A stretch of DNA of 54,626 nt from Lachnospiraceae bacterium (GTDB lineage: Bacteria; Bacillota; Clostridia; Lachnospirales; Lachnospiraceae), in the NCBI GenBank assembly GCA_017431345.1, contig JAFRLH010000090.1, positions 1-54,626 on the forward strand. Direction: 5' to 3'. This document shows, piece by piece, positions 9,788-18,095 of the stretch (position 1 is the first letter of the stretch; every line of letters starts with the position of its first letter). The position numbers were made by a program, and so were the translations under genes. The notes under the pieces are model-generated. The model had not been told where the DNA came from. It saw nothing but the letters and a program-made list of their open reading frames with translations, and searched no databases.

Positions 9788-10099
9788 ATGATCATTGCGA
9801 CCACAGATAAGATCGAAGGAAAAGAACTGGAGACCCTGGGACTCGTGCGGGGCGGCACGATCCAGACCGTAAACGCTTTCAAGGATATCGGCGCCGGCTT
9901 TAAGACGCTGGTCGGCGGAGAACTCAAAAATTACAACGAAATGATGGCGAAAGCACGGGAACTCGCGATCGGAAGGATGATCGCGGATGCGGAAAGCCTT
10001 GGCGCGGATGCTATCGTGGGCGTCCGGATGACGACCTCCTCGATCATGCAGGGCGCTGCCGAAGTCATGGTTTACGGAACAGCAGTGAAATTCCTGTAA
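9788..10099 (+). CDS. YbjQ/UPF0145-family protein
   Basis: 103-residue cytosolic protein of the YbjQ (UPF0145) family. The diagnostic stretches are TTDKIEGKE near the start, a central EARE-like helix (MMAKARELAIGRM), and GADAIVGVRMTTS followed by a hydrophobic C-terminal strand. The family forms pentamers and is often labelled heavy-metal binding, but no biochemical role is established. The gene has its own promoter and terminator and is monocistronic. Confidence 0.88.
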   Translation: MIIATTDKIEGKELETLGLVRGGTIQTVNAFKDIGAGFKTLVGGELKNYNEMMAKARELAIGRMIADAESLGADAIVGVRMTTSSIMQGAAEVMVYGTAVKFL

Positions 10100-10124
10100 A
10101 CCTGTCTGTCTATAAAAGATTGCC

Positions 10125-10161
10125 GGATGTGTCAAGAAAAAACACTTGACACATCCTTTTT
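10125..10161 (+). terminator. Intrinsic terminator of the YbjQ-family gene
   Basis: Perfect 12-bp stem GGATGTGTCAAG (10125-10136) / CTTGACACATCC (10145-10156), 8-nt loop, then five T. The 3' arm also contains the -35 box of the next promoter. Confidence 0.88.
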
Positions 10162-10174
10162 GATTGTGTATAGT
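10146..10174 (+). promoter_or_regulatory. Strong promoter of ylxM-ffh
   Basis: Consensus -35 TTGACA (10146-10151), exactly 17 nt, then TATAGT (10169-10174). It overlaps the 3' arm and T-run of the upstream terminator. The ylxM start codon lies at 10236. Confidence 0.75.
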
Positions 10175-10235
10175 AGCATGGCGTCCGGTACAGGGGAAGT
10201 GTGCCTGTATGTCCGGACAGCGGCAGGTGATCCGG

Positions 10236-10577
10236 ATGGATAAGAGATTTGAACAGACATTACTGTATGATTTTTACGGCGAGCTTCTGACGGAACATCA
10301 GAAAAAGATCTACGAAGCGGTGATCTTTGAAGATCTTTCCTATGCGGAAGCAGCTGATCTGTTCAGCGTCAGCAGACAGGCCGTGCATGACAATGTCAGG
10401 CGGACAGAGGCGATGCTGAGATCCTATGAGGAGAAGTTGGGGCTTGTTGACAGATTTGTAAAGACGAAGGAACTTGTGAAGGAGATCAACCATCTGGCAA
10501 GGGAATTCGGGAAAACAGGCGATGCAGAAAGCGTAAAGAAAATCGCCGCGCTTTCGGAAGAGATAGGTGAATTGTAA
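10236..10577 (+). CDS. ylxM: YlxM-family (UPF0122) DNA-binding protein
   Basis: 113-residue protein with a sigma-70 region-4-like helix-turn-helix (YAEAADLFSVSRQAVHDNVRR). YlxM members are encoded directly upstream of ffh in many Firmicutes and are thought to modulate the SRP system. I chose ATG 10236, preceded by AGGTGA (10225-10230), over the longer reading from 10164 because the extra residues look unlike the family. The stop codon abuts the ffh start with no gap, so the two genes are coupled. Confidence 0.9.
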   Translation: MDKRFEQTLLYDFYGELLTEHQKKIYEAVIFEDLSYAEAADLFSVSRQAVHDNVRRTEAMLRSYEEKLGLVDRFVKTKELVKEINHLAREFGKTGDAESVKKIAALSEEIGEL

Positions 10578-11951
10578 ATGGCATTTGAAAGCCTTTCGGA
10601 AAAATTACAGAACATATTCAAAAATCTCCGCGGCAAGGGAAGGCTGTCCGAGGCAGATGTAAAAGCTGCCCTGAAGGAAGTCAAGATGGCGCTCCTTGAA
10701 GCAGACGTGAATTTCCGCGTTGTAAAGCAGTTCACAAAGGATGTGGAAGCAAGAGCGATCGGCGCAGATGTCATGAATTCCCTTACCCCCGGCCAGATGG
10801 TCATCAAGATCGTCAATGAAGAGCTGGTCAGAATGATGGGCGAGGAGAATACAGAGCTTGCGCTGAAGCCCGGCAATGAGATCACTGTCCTTATGATGGC
10901 AGGTCTGCAGGGCGCCGGCAAGACCACGACCGCTGCAAAGATCGCCGGAAAACTGAAAGCCCAGGGACGTACCCCGCTGCTCGTCGCCTGCGATGTTTAC
11001 AGACCCGCAGCCGTCAAACAGCTGGAGGTGAACGGTGAGAAGCAGGGCGTACCCGTATTCTCAATGGGAACCTCCAAATCCCCAGTGGATATTGCGAAAG
11101 CAGCCATTGAGTCCGCTGCGAAGAACCGCAATAACGTTGTCATCCTGGATACAGCCGGCCGTCTGCATATCGATGAGCAGATGATGGAGGAACTGATCGC
11201 GATCAAGGAAAACGTGGCCGTCGATCAGACAGTCCTGGTGGTAGACGCCATGACCGGTCAGGACGCCGTCAATGTTGCAAAGAGCTTTGATGAGAAAGTC
11301 GGTCTGGACGGTATCATCGTTACCAAGCTGGACGGCGACACCAGAGGCGGTGCAGCGCTTTCGATCAGGGCCGTTACCGGGAAACCGATCCTGTTCGTCG
11401 GCATGGGAGAAAAGCTTTCTGATCTGGAAGCCTTCCACCCTGACAGAATGGCTTCCCGTATCCTCGGCATGGGCGATGTGCTCACCCTGATCGAAAAGGC
11501 CCAGAACAGCATTGATGAGGACAAGGCCAAAGCGATGGAGCAGAAGCTCCGCAAAGCCGAATTTGACTTCAATGATTTCCTCGAACAGTTCGATCAGATC
11601 AAACAGATGGGCTCCATGAGCGATATCCTGAATATGATCCCCGGTATGCAGGGGAAGATCAGCGAGGCGGATATGCCGGATGAAAAATCCGTTGCAAGGA
11701 CTGTTGCGATCATCAAATCCATGACGGAAGAGGAACGCAGACGTCCCGATATCCTGAATCCCAGCCGGAAGAACCGGATCGCGAGAGGCGCGGGCGTCAG
11801 TATTGCCGAAGTCAACCGTCTGGTGAAGCAGTTCGACCAGACCAGGAAGATGATGAAGCAGATGTCCGGCATGATGGGAAAGAAAGGCCGCCGCGGCGGT
11901 CTCGGAGGCCTCTTCGGAGGAAAAGGCGGCAAGGGCGGATTCCCGTTCTGA
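10578..11951 (+). CDS. ffh: Signal recognition particle protein Ffh
   Basis: 457-residue SRP54 GTPase. It binds 4.5S/SRP RNA and signal sequences and delivers nascent membrane and secreted proteins to FtsY. N domain at residues 1-90. G domain with AGLQGAGKTTTAAK, the DTAGR switch and TKLDGD. The C-terminal M domain is methionine-rich (MMKQMSGMMGKK) and ends in a Gly/Lys/Phe tail. Length and motifs are standard. Start ATG 10578 has AGGTGA 7 nt upstream, inside ylxM. Confidence 0.97.
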   Translation: MAFESLSEKLQNIFKNLRGKGRLSEADVKAALKEVKMALLEADVNFRVVKQFTKDVEARAIGADVMNSLTPGQMVIKIVNEELVRMMGEENTELALKPGNEITVLMMAGLQGAGKTTTAAKIAGKLKAQGRTPLLVACDVYRPAAVKQLEVNGEKQGVPVFSMGTSKSPVDIAKAAIESAAKNRNNVVILDTAGRLHIDEQMMEELIAIKENVAVDQTVLVVDAMTGQDAVNVAKSFDEKVGLDGIIVTKLDGDTRGGAALSIRAVTGKPILFVGMGEKLSDLEAFHPDRMASRILGMGDVLTLIEKAQNSIDEDKAKAMEQKLRKAEFDFNDFLEQFDQIKQMGSMSDILNMIPGMQGKISEADMPDEKSVARTVAIIKSMTEEERRRPDILNPSRKNRIARGAGVSIAEVNRLVKQFDQTRKMMKQMSGMMGKKGRRGGLGGLFGGKGGKGGFPF

Positions 11952-12050
11952 TGACCGCACACAGTATATAAAGCGCTTGATAACGCCGTATCACAGATCC
12001 GGTGCATCAATATAAAAAACACAGCCGACAGGCAGAAAAAGAGGTATATT

Positions 12051-12293
12051 ATGGCAGTAAAGATTCGTTTGACAAGACTCGGAAAGAAGAAAGCTCCCTT
12101 CTATCGTATTCAGGTTGCGGATTCCCGCTCCCCCAGAGACGGACGTTTCATCGAGGAGATCGGAATCTATGATCCCAACCAGGATCCCAGCCTGATCCGC
12201 ATCGATGAAGAGAAAGCGAAAAAGTGGCTCGCTGACGGCGCAAAGCCCACCGATACCGTAGCCAAGCTCTTCAAGATCGCAGGCATCGAATAA
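12051..12293 (+). CDS. rpsP: 30S ribosomal protein S16
   Basis: 80-residue small-subunit protein with the S16 opening [23 protein letters not shown] and the [11 protein letters not shown] segment. It binds 16S rRNA early in 30S assembly. It starts at ATG 12051 behind AAAGAGGT and is followed 13 nt later by khpA, the usual ffh-rpsP-khpA-rimM-trmD order. Confidence 0.98.
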   Translation: MAVKIRLTRLGKKKAPFYRIQVADSRSPRDGRFIEEIGIYDPNQDPSLIRIDEEKAKKWLADGAKPTDTVAKLFKIAGIE

Positions 12294-12306
12294 TCCGGAG
12301 GACATA

Positions 12307-12534
12307 ATGAAGGAATTAGTGGAGATAATGGCAAAGGCACTGGTCAGCAATCCGGACCAGGTGACTGTTGTGGAGAACACGGTCGGTGATGAGACCACGC
12401 TCCTTCTTTCCGTCGATCCGGCAGATGTCGGCAAGGTGATCGGAAAACAGGGGCGTATTGCCAAAGCCCTTCGTGCAGTACTGAAAGCCGCAGCTTCCAG
12501 AAAGAACGTCAAAGTCATTCTGGATATTCAGTAA
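12307..12534 (+). CDS. khpA: KH-domain RNA-binding protein KhpA
   Basis: 75-residue single KH domain with the GKQG (GxxG) RNA-binding loop in VIGKQGRIAKALRAVLKAAA. In Firmicutes KhpA pairs with KhpB (Jag/EloR) to bind many transcripts and affect cell elongation; khpB is not in this window. SD GGAGG precedes ATG 12307. A terminator follows directly, so rpsP-khpA can be a separate transcript from rimM-trmD. Confidence 0.93.
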   Translation: MKELVEIMAKALVSNPDQVTVVENTVGDETTLLLSVDPADVGKVIGKQGRIAKALRAVLKAAASRKNVKVILDIQ

Positions 12535-12536
12535 TC

Positions 12537-12582
12537 AAAGCATACAGCCGGACTTCACTGCCCGGCTGTACGCTTTCTTTTT
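12537..12582 (+). terminator. Terminator between khpA and rimM
   Basis: A 15-bp stem with one mismatch (AAAGCATACAGCCGG, 12537-12551; CCGGCTGTACGCTTT, 12562-12576), followed by C and five T. It sits inside an otherwise conserved operon and would reduce rimM-trmD expression relative to rpsP. Confidence 0.85.
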
Positions 12583-12609
12583 GTTCATGCTTTTTCTGAA
12601 AGGATAATG

Positions 12610-13119
12610 ATGGAAGAGTTTTTTCAGGTCGGTATTTTTACGAATACGCACGGCGTCAGAGGGGAGATCAAGGTGTTTCCCACAACGGATGATCTTTCCC
12701 GTTTCAAACGGCTGAAAGAAGTGATCATGCGTACAAAGGAAGGCGATATCACGATGAAGATCGCCGGCACACGCATGCAGAAACAGATGGTGCTGATGCG
12801 CTTCGCGGGGATCGACAACATCAATGAGATAGAAAAATACAAAGGCAGCGGTCTGTACGTGCACAGAAAAGACGCCATCCCGCTTGAGAAGAATGAATAC
12901 TTTATTGCGGATCTGATCGGTCTTGCTGTGGAAGGCGATGACGGAAGACAGTTCGGAAAGCTCACGGAAGTCCTTCAGACAGGGTCGAATGACGTCTATG
13001 TGGTAAAGAACGCGGAACGGGAGTGGCTTTTTCCGGCGATCCCGGACTGTGTGCAGAGCGTTGATATCGAAGCGGGCAGAATGATCGTCCATGTCATGGA
13101 CGGACTGGAGGAACTGTAA
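12610..13119 (+). CDS. rimM: Ribosome maturation factor RimM
   Basis: 169-residue 16S rRNA processing protein that binds S19 and helps mature the 30S head. The N-terminal RimM domain opens FQVGIFTNTHGVRGEIKVFP, and the C-terminal PRC barrel contains EWLFPAIPDCVQSVD. Two tandem ATGs (12607, 12610) are possible; the second has the better distance from GAAAGGA. The stop overlaps the trmD start by 1 nt. Confidence 0.95.
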   Translation: MEEFFQVGIFTNTHGVRGEIKVFPTTDDLSRFKRLKEVIMRTKEGDITMKIAGTRMQKQMVLMRFAGIDNINEIEKYKGSGLYVHRKDAIPLEKNEYFIADLIGLAVEGDDGRQFGKLTEVLQTGSNDVYVVKNAEREWLFPAIPDCVQSVDIEAGRMIVHVMDGLEEL

Positions 13120-13862
13120 TGAAGATCACAGTCCTGACACTGTTCCCCGAACTGATCGAGACCGCGTGTACTACCAGTATTCTCGGCCGCGCTCAGGAAA
13201 AAGGGGTGCTGCATGTGGATACCGTCAATATCCGCGACTATGCGCAGAATACCCAGGGACGGGTGGACGATTACCCGTACGGCGGCGGCGCCGGTATGGT
13301 GATGCAGGTCACGCCGATCATGCTCGCTTATAAAAAAGCGCTGGAGAATATGCAGACAAAGCCCCGGGTGATCTATATGTCCCCCCAGGGAAAAACGCTG
13401 ACCCAGGCCATGGCGGAGGAACTGGCAGCCGAGCCGGAACTGATCTTCCTCTGCGGCCACTATGAGGGAATCGATGAACGTCTGATCGACCTGATCGTGA
13501 CGGATGAAGTTTCGATCGGGGATTATGTGCTTACCGGAGGGGAACTCCCCGCCCTCGTGACGATCGATGCGGTCGCGCGGTTTGTGCCGGGCGTGCTGCA
13601 TAACGCCGAATCCGCTTCGTTTGAATCCTTCCAGGATGATCTGCTCGAATATCCGCAGTATACAAGGCCGGAGACAGTCGAAGGCATGACCGTACCGGAA
13701 GTGCTTCTTTCAGGCCACCATGCGAAGATCGACGAATGGAGACACCGGGAATCGCTGAAGCGCACACTGATCAAAAGACCGGATCTGCTTGCGAGAGCCG
13801 TTCTCTCAGAGCAGGACAGAGCTTATATCCGTCAGCTGGAACAGGAATTAAAGGATCAGTAA
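13119..13862 (+). CDS. trmD: tRNA (guanine-N1)-methyltransferase TrmD
   Basis: 247-residue SPOUT enzyme that makes m1G37 in tRNAs reading CNN codons, preventing +1 frameshifting, using S-adenosylmethionine. Knot-fold motifs are clear: GGGAGMVMQ, LCGHYEGIDERL and SIGDYVLTGGELPALV. Length matches the family. It is coupled to rimM by a 1-nt TAATG overlap. rplS, which often follows, is absent here. Confidence 0.97.
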   Translation: MKITVLTLFPELIETACTTSILGRAQEKGVLHVDTVNIRDYAQNTQGRVDDYPYGGGAGMVMQVTPIMLAYKKALENMQTKPRVIYMSPQGKTLTQAMAEELAAEPELIFLCGHYEGIDERLIDLIVTDEVSIGDYVLTGGELPALVTIDAVARFVPGVLHNAESASFESFQDDLLEYPQYTRPETVEGMTVPEVLLSGHHAKIDEWRHRESLKRTLIKRPDLLARAVLSEQDRAYIRQLEQELKDQ

Positions 13863-13896
13863 ACCGGAAAAGATGTCTCCTGAAAACAGATACAGT

Positions 13897-13926
13897 TTGA
13901 CAGAAAAAAACAGACAGCGTTATAAT
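13897..13926 (+). promoter_or_regulatory. Promoter of the flavin-fold oxidase-like gene
   Basis: TTGACA (13897-13902), 18-nt spacer and TATAAT (13921-13926). Both boxes are perfect consensus, 36 nt before the start codon at 13962. Confidence 0.75.
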
Positions 13927-13961
13927 TCTTTTACAGACTTCATGGAAAGGAGACAGTTGTC

Positions 13962-14357
13962 ATGAGCAAAGTGAATGATTTTCTTTCTGCAGCAGGAGTA
14001 TTCTTCCTGGCCACCTGCGACGGGGATCAGCCGAAGGTAAGACCACTCGGCGCGCATATGGAGATGGACGGAAAAGTGCTGTTCGGCATAGGTGATTTCA
14101 AGGATGTCTATAAGCAGCTGTCTGTGAATCCGAAGACTGAGATCGTTGCAGCAAAACCGGACGGACACTGGATGCGGTATACCGGAAAGGCTGTATTTGA
14201 GACCGATCCCAAATATGCGGAAGCAATGCTGGACGGAATGCCTCATTTAAGAAGTATTTACAATGAAGAGACGGGCCATAAGATGATGGTCTTCCATATC
14301 GAGGATGCGTCAGCTGTGGATATCGCCGTTATGGGAGAAGGAGAGAACCTTCTGTAA
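13962..14357 (+). CDS. Pyridoxamine 5'-phosphate oxidase-fold protein
   Basis: 131-residue single-domain split-barrel protein of the PNPOx-like/FMN-binding type. The opening (VNDFLSAAGVFFLATCDGDQPKVRPLGAHMEMDGKVLFGIGDFKDVYKQL) is the common clostridial form of small flavin- or F420-type binding proteins. The substrate is unknown and it is not a PdxH orthologue by length. It has a strong promoter of its own, an AAAGGAGA SD and a downstream hairpin, so it is monocistronic. Confidence 0.85.
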   Translation: MSKVNDFLSAAGVFFLATCDGDQPKVRPLGAHMEMDGKVLFGIGDFKDVYKQLSVNPKTEIVAAKPDGHWMRYTGKAVFETDPKYAEAMLDGMPHLRSIYNEETGHKMMVFHIEDASAVDIAVMGEGENLL

Positions 14358-14370
14358 GGAAAAACAGGAA

Positions 14371-14419
14371 AAGAAATGAAAGACAAGGAGACTTCCGGTC
14401 CCCTTGTCTTTCATTTCTT
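14371..14419 (+). terminator. Long hairpin, probable terminator
   Basis: Perfect 18-bp stem AAGAAATGAAAGACAAGG (14371-14388) / 14402-14419 with a 13-nt loop. The 3' arm is pyrimidine-rich (TCTTTCATTTCTT) but is not followed by a pure T-run, so termination strength is uncertain. Confidence 0.65.
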
Positions 14420-14431
14420 CGGGCAGATTTA

Positions 14432-14460
14432 TTGCTATCCTGAAATTCTTATGATATACT
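14432..14460 (+). promoter_or_regulatory. Promoter of the DUF5717-DUF5716 cassette
   Basis: TTGCTA (14432-14437), 17-nt spacer, TATACT (14455-14460). An exceptionally complete SD AAAGGAGGTGA (14510-14520) precedes GTG 14525. Confidence 0.6.
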
Positions 14461-14524
14461 TAAAATTCCCGCGGACCATGAAAATCCGCGCCGGATTAAC
14501 AACACGATCAAAGGAGGTGAGACC

Positions 14525-17500
14525 GTGAGAGAGAGAATTGAACAGCTTGCATCCGGCAGACTGGATCTGCCGCAGCCTGAACTGGAAATCCTCGTCCCCG
14601 ATATTGAGGAGACGATCGCTTACGGTCAGAACTTCCGCGGCGATATCAGGATCACCAGCGGGAACGGCCTTAAATTCCGCGGCCTCATTTATTCCGATGA
14701 CAGCCGTGTGACCCTTATGAAAAACACCTATGCCGGACTGAATACCTATATTCAGTACGAAGTGAACGCCGAGCAGATGGAGCCCGGGAGCGAACTTACG
14801 GGTTCCTTCAGTCTGGTCTATAACGGCGGTGAGCGCAGAGTGCCGTACCGCTTCAGGATCAGGCAGACTTCCGCGGCGGAAGACCGTCCGGAAACGCTTG
14901 CAGATTTTGCCTATCTGGCAAAAACAGATCCGGAAACCGCCGGCGCGCTCTTTTTCAGCAGGGAGTTCTCCCGTCTTCCGTTCATGGAGGACATCCGTCT
15001 GGCTGCCGTCTATGAAGGCCTTAACAGGGGGCCTTCAAGACGAACCGCCATGGAAGAGTTCCTGGTAGGGACCGGCGCGAAGGAAAAGGTGACCCTGGAG
15101 GTGTCCGGGGACGGATTTGAGATCATTACGGAAGGTCATGAGATCAAAAGAGAGATCACGCTGAAACGAAGCGGCTGGGGAGGAATGGCAGTCCATGTCA
15201 CGGCGGACCGTGACTGGATCAGGCTGCCGAAAAATACCTTTACCGACGCCGATTTCGACGGGCACGAATGCCGCATTCCTTTTGCCATCTCCGATGAAGG
15301 TCTTCATGCAGGCAAAAATATCGGCGCGATCCATGTCACAGCCGATTACAACAGCTTCAGCATCCCGGTCTCTGCAGCAAAACATGTACGTGCAGCAGGC
15401 GCAGATCATACTGCCGGAAAAGCAAAAAAACCGAGGATCGAATTCCTGAACACGCTCCTTGTGCTGCTATCCGGGACCGGCGACAGGGAAGAACTGATAG
15501 AACGCCTGCAGCATTGCTGGGAAGAGATGACCGGAGATACAGAGCCGGGCAGCATTGAAAAGCTGTACCGCGCAGCTATCAGCCTGTGGAAGAACGATAA
15601 AGAACTTGCGCTTCTCGTCCTGGAGGACGCCGAGCGGGAGATCCAGGCGGCCAGAAGAGAGGATCCGGATGCTTACTGCGCCTTCCTTTATCTGGAAGCG
15701 CTTGCTTCGGAAAGCTGGGAAAAGAAGGAAAACCTGATCAAGATCCTGCGGCATTTCGGGGAACTGAATAAGGAGACCCTGTTCATGTTCCTGCTGCTGA
15801 TTCATCTGGATGAAGGGATGAACAGCAGGCCGAGAGAATGCCTGCAGGAACTGGAGAATTATTACCGACGGGGCAGCAGGAGCCCGTTCCTGTATCTGGA
15901 AGCGGTCCGGATCTATAACCGGCATCCGGATATTATTAAAAAACTGGACGAATTTACCTGTCAGGCTGTGGCGGACGGCGCCAGAAGAGGATTCCTGCGT
16001 CCTGAAACGGCAGGCTACATTGCTTCGATGGCGGTGAATACTGCGGTTGATACGGATGAGATGATCCGCATCATGAAGCTTGTTTATGAAAATGTAAGCA
16101 CGGATGAGGTGCTTTCTGCCGTCTGCGCGCTGCTGATCAGGGCGGAAGTGCGCGATCCCTCGGCTTTTTGCTGGTATAAGCTGGGCGTGGAACACGATAT
16201 CAGGCTGACCAGACTTTATGACTATTATCTGTATACGGCGCCCAGGGATCTGAAAGAGCCGCTTCCCAGAGAGATCGTGCTTTATTTCAGTTATAACAGC
16301 CCCAGGGATCCTATGTCACAGGCCCTGCTGTATAACGATCTGTTTGCGCATTACGATAAAGACCGGCAGATCATGGATGCCTACAGGGAACCCATGCGCA
16401 ATTTCGTGCGCACATCGGTCCTTTCCGGCAGAAATGACCGGGAGATGGCGTTCCTGTATGAAAGACTGCTGGAGACCGACGATGTGAACGAGCGGGCAGC
16501 AGCGGTCCTTCCGGATATACTGAATGCCAGAGAGATCAAATGTGACGATCCGTCTTATCAGGAAGCTGTCATTGCTTACGGAGAAACGGATACGGAGTAC
16601 TCCGCCGGACTGGTCGACGGTACAGCAGTGCTCCCGGTCTACTCGGACAGAGCCGTGCTGCTGTTCGTGGATGCAGAGGGGAACCGCAGGAGCGGGGACC
16701 TTGGCAGCACACGTGTCCTGATGGAGCATACAAAAGCGCTGGAAGCCAGGTGTTTTGAACTTGCACCGAAGCATCACATGCTTCGGATCAAGGAGTGTCT
16801 CAAGATCCTCGCCGCTGACCGCAGATCCGAAGCGGATATCCGGCTGCTCAGAAAAGAACTGGAATATGAAGGCGGACTGACAAAGGTATTCCGCAGGGAA
16901 CTTACGAAAGCGATCGTTGATTCTGCCATAAAGAGGAGCGAACCGAGGGAGGAAGAACTGCTCTCCTGTGTCCGTTATAACGGCGTAAGAAGAGAGCAGC
17001 GCCTGAAGCTGACTGAACTGCTGATCCGGATGGACAGGCTTTCGGAAGCCGCCGGCCAGATCAACCGGATCGGATACAGGGAACTGCCCATCATGAGCCT
17101 CCGGACTTTTGCCGAACACTCCATACAGAACGGATTCTTTGCAAAAGACGAACTTCTCGTGGATCTTTCCAGATATCTGTTCATGCAGGGCCAGGCAACA
17201 GACCTTATCCTGGAATACCTGTGCACGCATTACAATGCGGCAAGCGACGATATGCAGCCGGTGCTTCTTGCAGCCGCGTCGAAAAATGTCAATCTGGCTG
17301 ATATGGCAGAGAGGCTGCTTGCCCAGATGCTTTTCTCCGGAGAACGTTCCGGCATGGATGATGTGTTCAGGATCTATATGAAGCAGGAGAACACGGAGCC
17401 GCTTCTTCTCAAAGCCTATTATGTTACGAAATGCGCCGGATACTTCCGTGCGGATGAACCGGCAGGGGAATATGTCTTCCGGTATGCCGAAATATGCACG

Positions 17501-18076
17501 GAGAACGGACAGAAAGATAATGCTTCGGATATCATGGAGCTTGCGCTGGTCAAATACTATGCGCTGAAGGATGTGCTCCTTCCGGAAGAGAGCAGCCTGT
17601 GCGCACGCCTTATGGACAGGTTCTACAGAGAGGGCATGCTCTTTGCTTTCATGAAGAAGCTCGAAGGAAAGATCCGTCTTCCGGAAGAGATCAAACACAG
17701 AGAGATCATTGAATATCACGGGAAACCGGATCAGCATCTTACGATCACGCTCACGCTGCTTCCGGACAGAAAGGACAGATCTCCGCTGCGGATGATGATC
17801 CCGCAGGTATTTCCCGGCATTTATGTAAAACCTGTGCTGCTGTTCGAAGGGGACGGGCTTCTGTATGAGATTACTGCCGGAGACGGAGAAACCGTTTATG
17901 CCGGCAGTATAGAGGGGACTGCCTCGGATGCGAAGGACAGAAGCCGCTATGCAGAGCTCAACCGCCTGCAGAATACTGTCAGAGCAGGCAGATATGTACA
18001 GGAATGGCAGCAGAGAGTGATGGAGTACGGCGTGCGCGACACCTGGGTGTCCGAAATGTTCTCGCTTCCTGAATGA
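14525..18076 (+). CDS. DUF5717-family large protein (beta-sandwich plus helical repeats)
   Basis: 1183-residue protein, GTG start behind AAAGGAGGTGA. I recognise the DUF5717 type found in Lachnospiraceae; no function is established. Residues about 14-118 look like an Ig-like beta-sandwich. Residues about 190-285 resemble a second sandwich of BACON-like character (VTADRDWIRLPK, then GKNIGAIHVTADYNSFSIPV). From about 300 to 1050 the protein is helical and leucine-rich, resembling TPR-like solenoids. The last 120 residues return to beta strands (HLTITLTLLPDRKD, VYAGSIEGT). No signal peptide or membrane helix was seen, so it is probably cytosolic. It is followed by an Hsp70/actin-like gene and a third helical protein, suggesting a complex. 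Confidence 0.8.
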   Translation: MRERIEQLASGRLDLPQPELEILVPDIEETIAYGQNFRGDIRITSGNGLKFRGLIYSDDSRVTLMKNTYAGLNTYIQYEVNAEQMEPGSELTGSFSLVYNGGERRVPYRFRIRQTSAAEDRPETLADFAYLAKTDPETAGALFFSREFSRLPFMEDIRLAAVYEGLNRGPSRRTAMEEFLVGTGAKEKVTLEVSGDGFEIITEGHEIKREITLKRSGWGGMAVHVTADRDWIRLPKNTFTDADFDGHECRIPFAISDEGLHAGKNIGAIHVTADYNSFSIPVSAAKHVRAAGADHTAGKAKKPRIEFLNTLLVLLSGTGDREELIERLQHCWEEMTGDTEPGSIEKLYRAAISLWKNDKELALLVLEDAEREIQAARREDPDAYCAFLYLEALASESWEKKENLIKILRHFGELNKETLFMFLLLIHLDEGMNSRPRECLQELENYYRRGSRSPFLYLEAVRIYNRHPDIIKKLDEFTCQAVADGARRGFLRPETAGYIASMAVNTAVDTDEMIRIMKLVYENVSTDEVLSAVCALLIRAEVRDPSAFCWYKLGVEHDIRLTRLYDYYLYTAPRDLKEPLPREIVLYFSYNSPRDPMSQALLYNDLFAHYDKDRQIMDAYREPMRNFVRTSVLSGRNDREMAFLYERLLETDDVNERAAAVLPDILNAREIKCDDPSYQEAVIAYGETDTEYSAGLVDGTAVLPVYSDRAVLLFVDAEGNRRSGDLGSTRVLMEHTKALEARCFELAPKHHMLRIKECLKILAADRRSEADIRLLRKELEYEGGLTKVFRRELTKAIVDSAIKRSEPREEELLSCVRYNGVRREQRLKLTELLIRMDRLSEAAGQINRIGYRELPIMSLRTFAEHSIQNGFFAKDELLVDLSRYLFMQGQATDLILEYLCTHYNAASDDMQPVLLAAASKNVNLADMAERLLAQMLFSGERSGMDDVFRIYMKQENTEPLLLKAYYVTKCAGYFRADEPAGEYVFRYAEICTENGQKDNASDIMELALVKYYALKDVLLPEESSLCARLMDRFYREGMLFAFMKKLEGKIRLPEEIKHREIIEYHGKPDQHLTITLTLLPDRKDRSPLRMMIPQVFPGIYVKPVLLFEGDGLLYEITAGDGETVYAGSIEGTASDAKDRSRYAELNRLQNTVRAGRYVQEWQQRVMEYGVRDTWVSEMFSLPE

Positions 18077-18095
18077 ACGTGAACGGGTGCTGATT

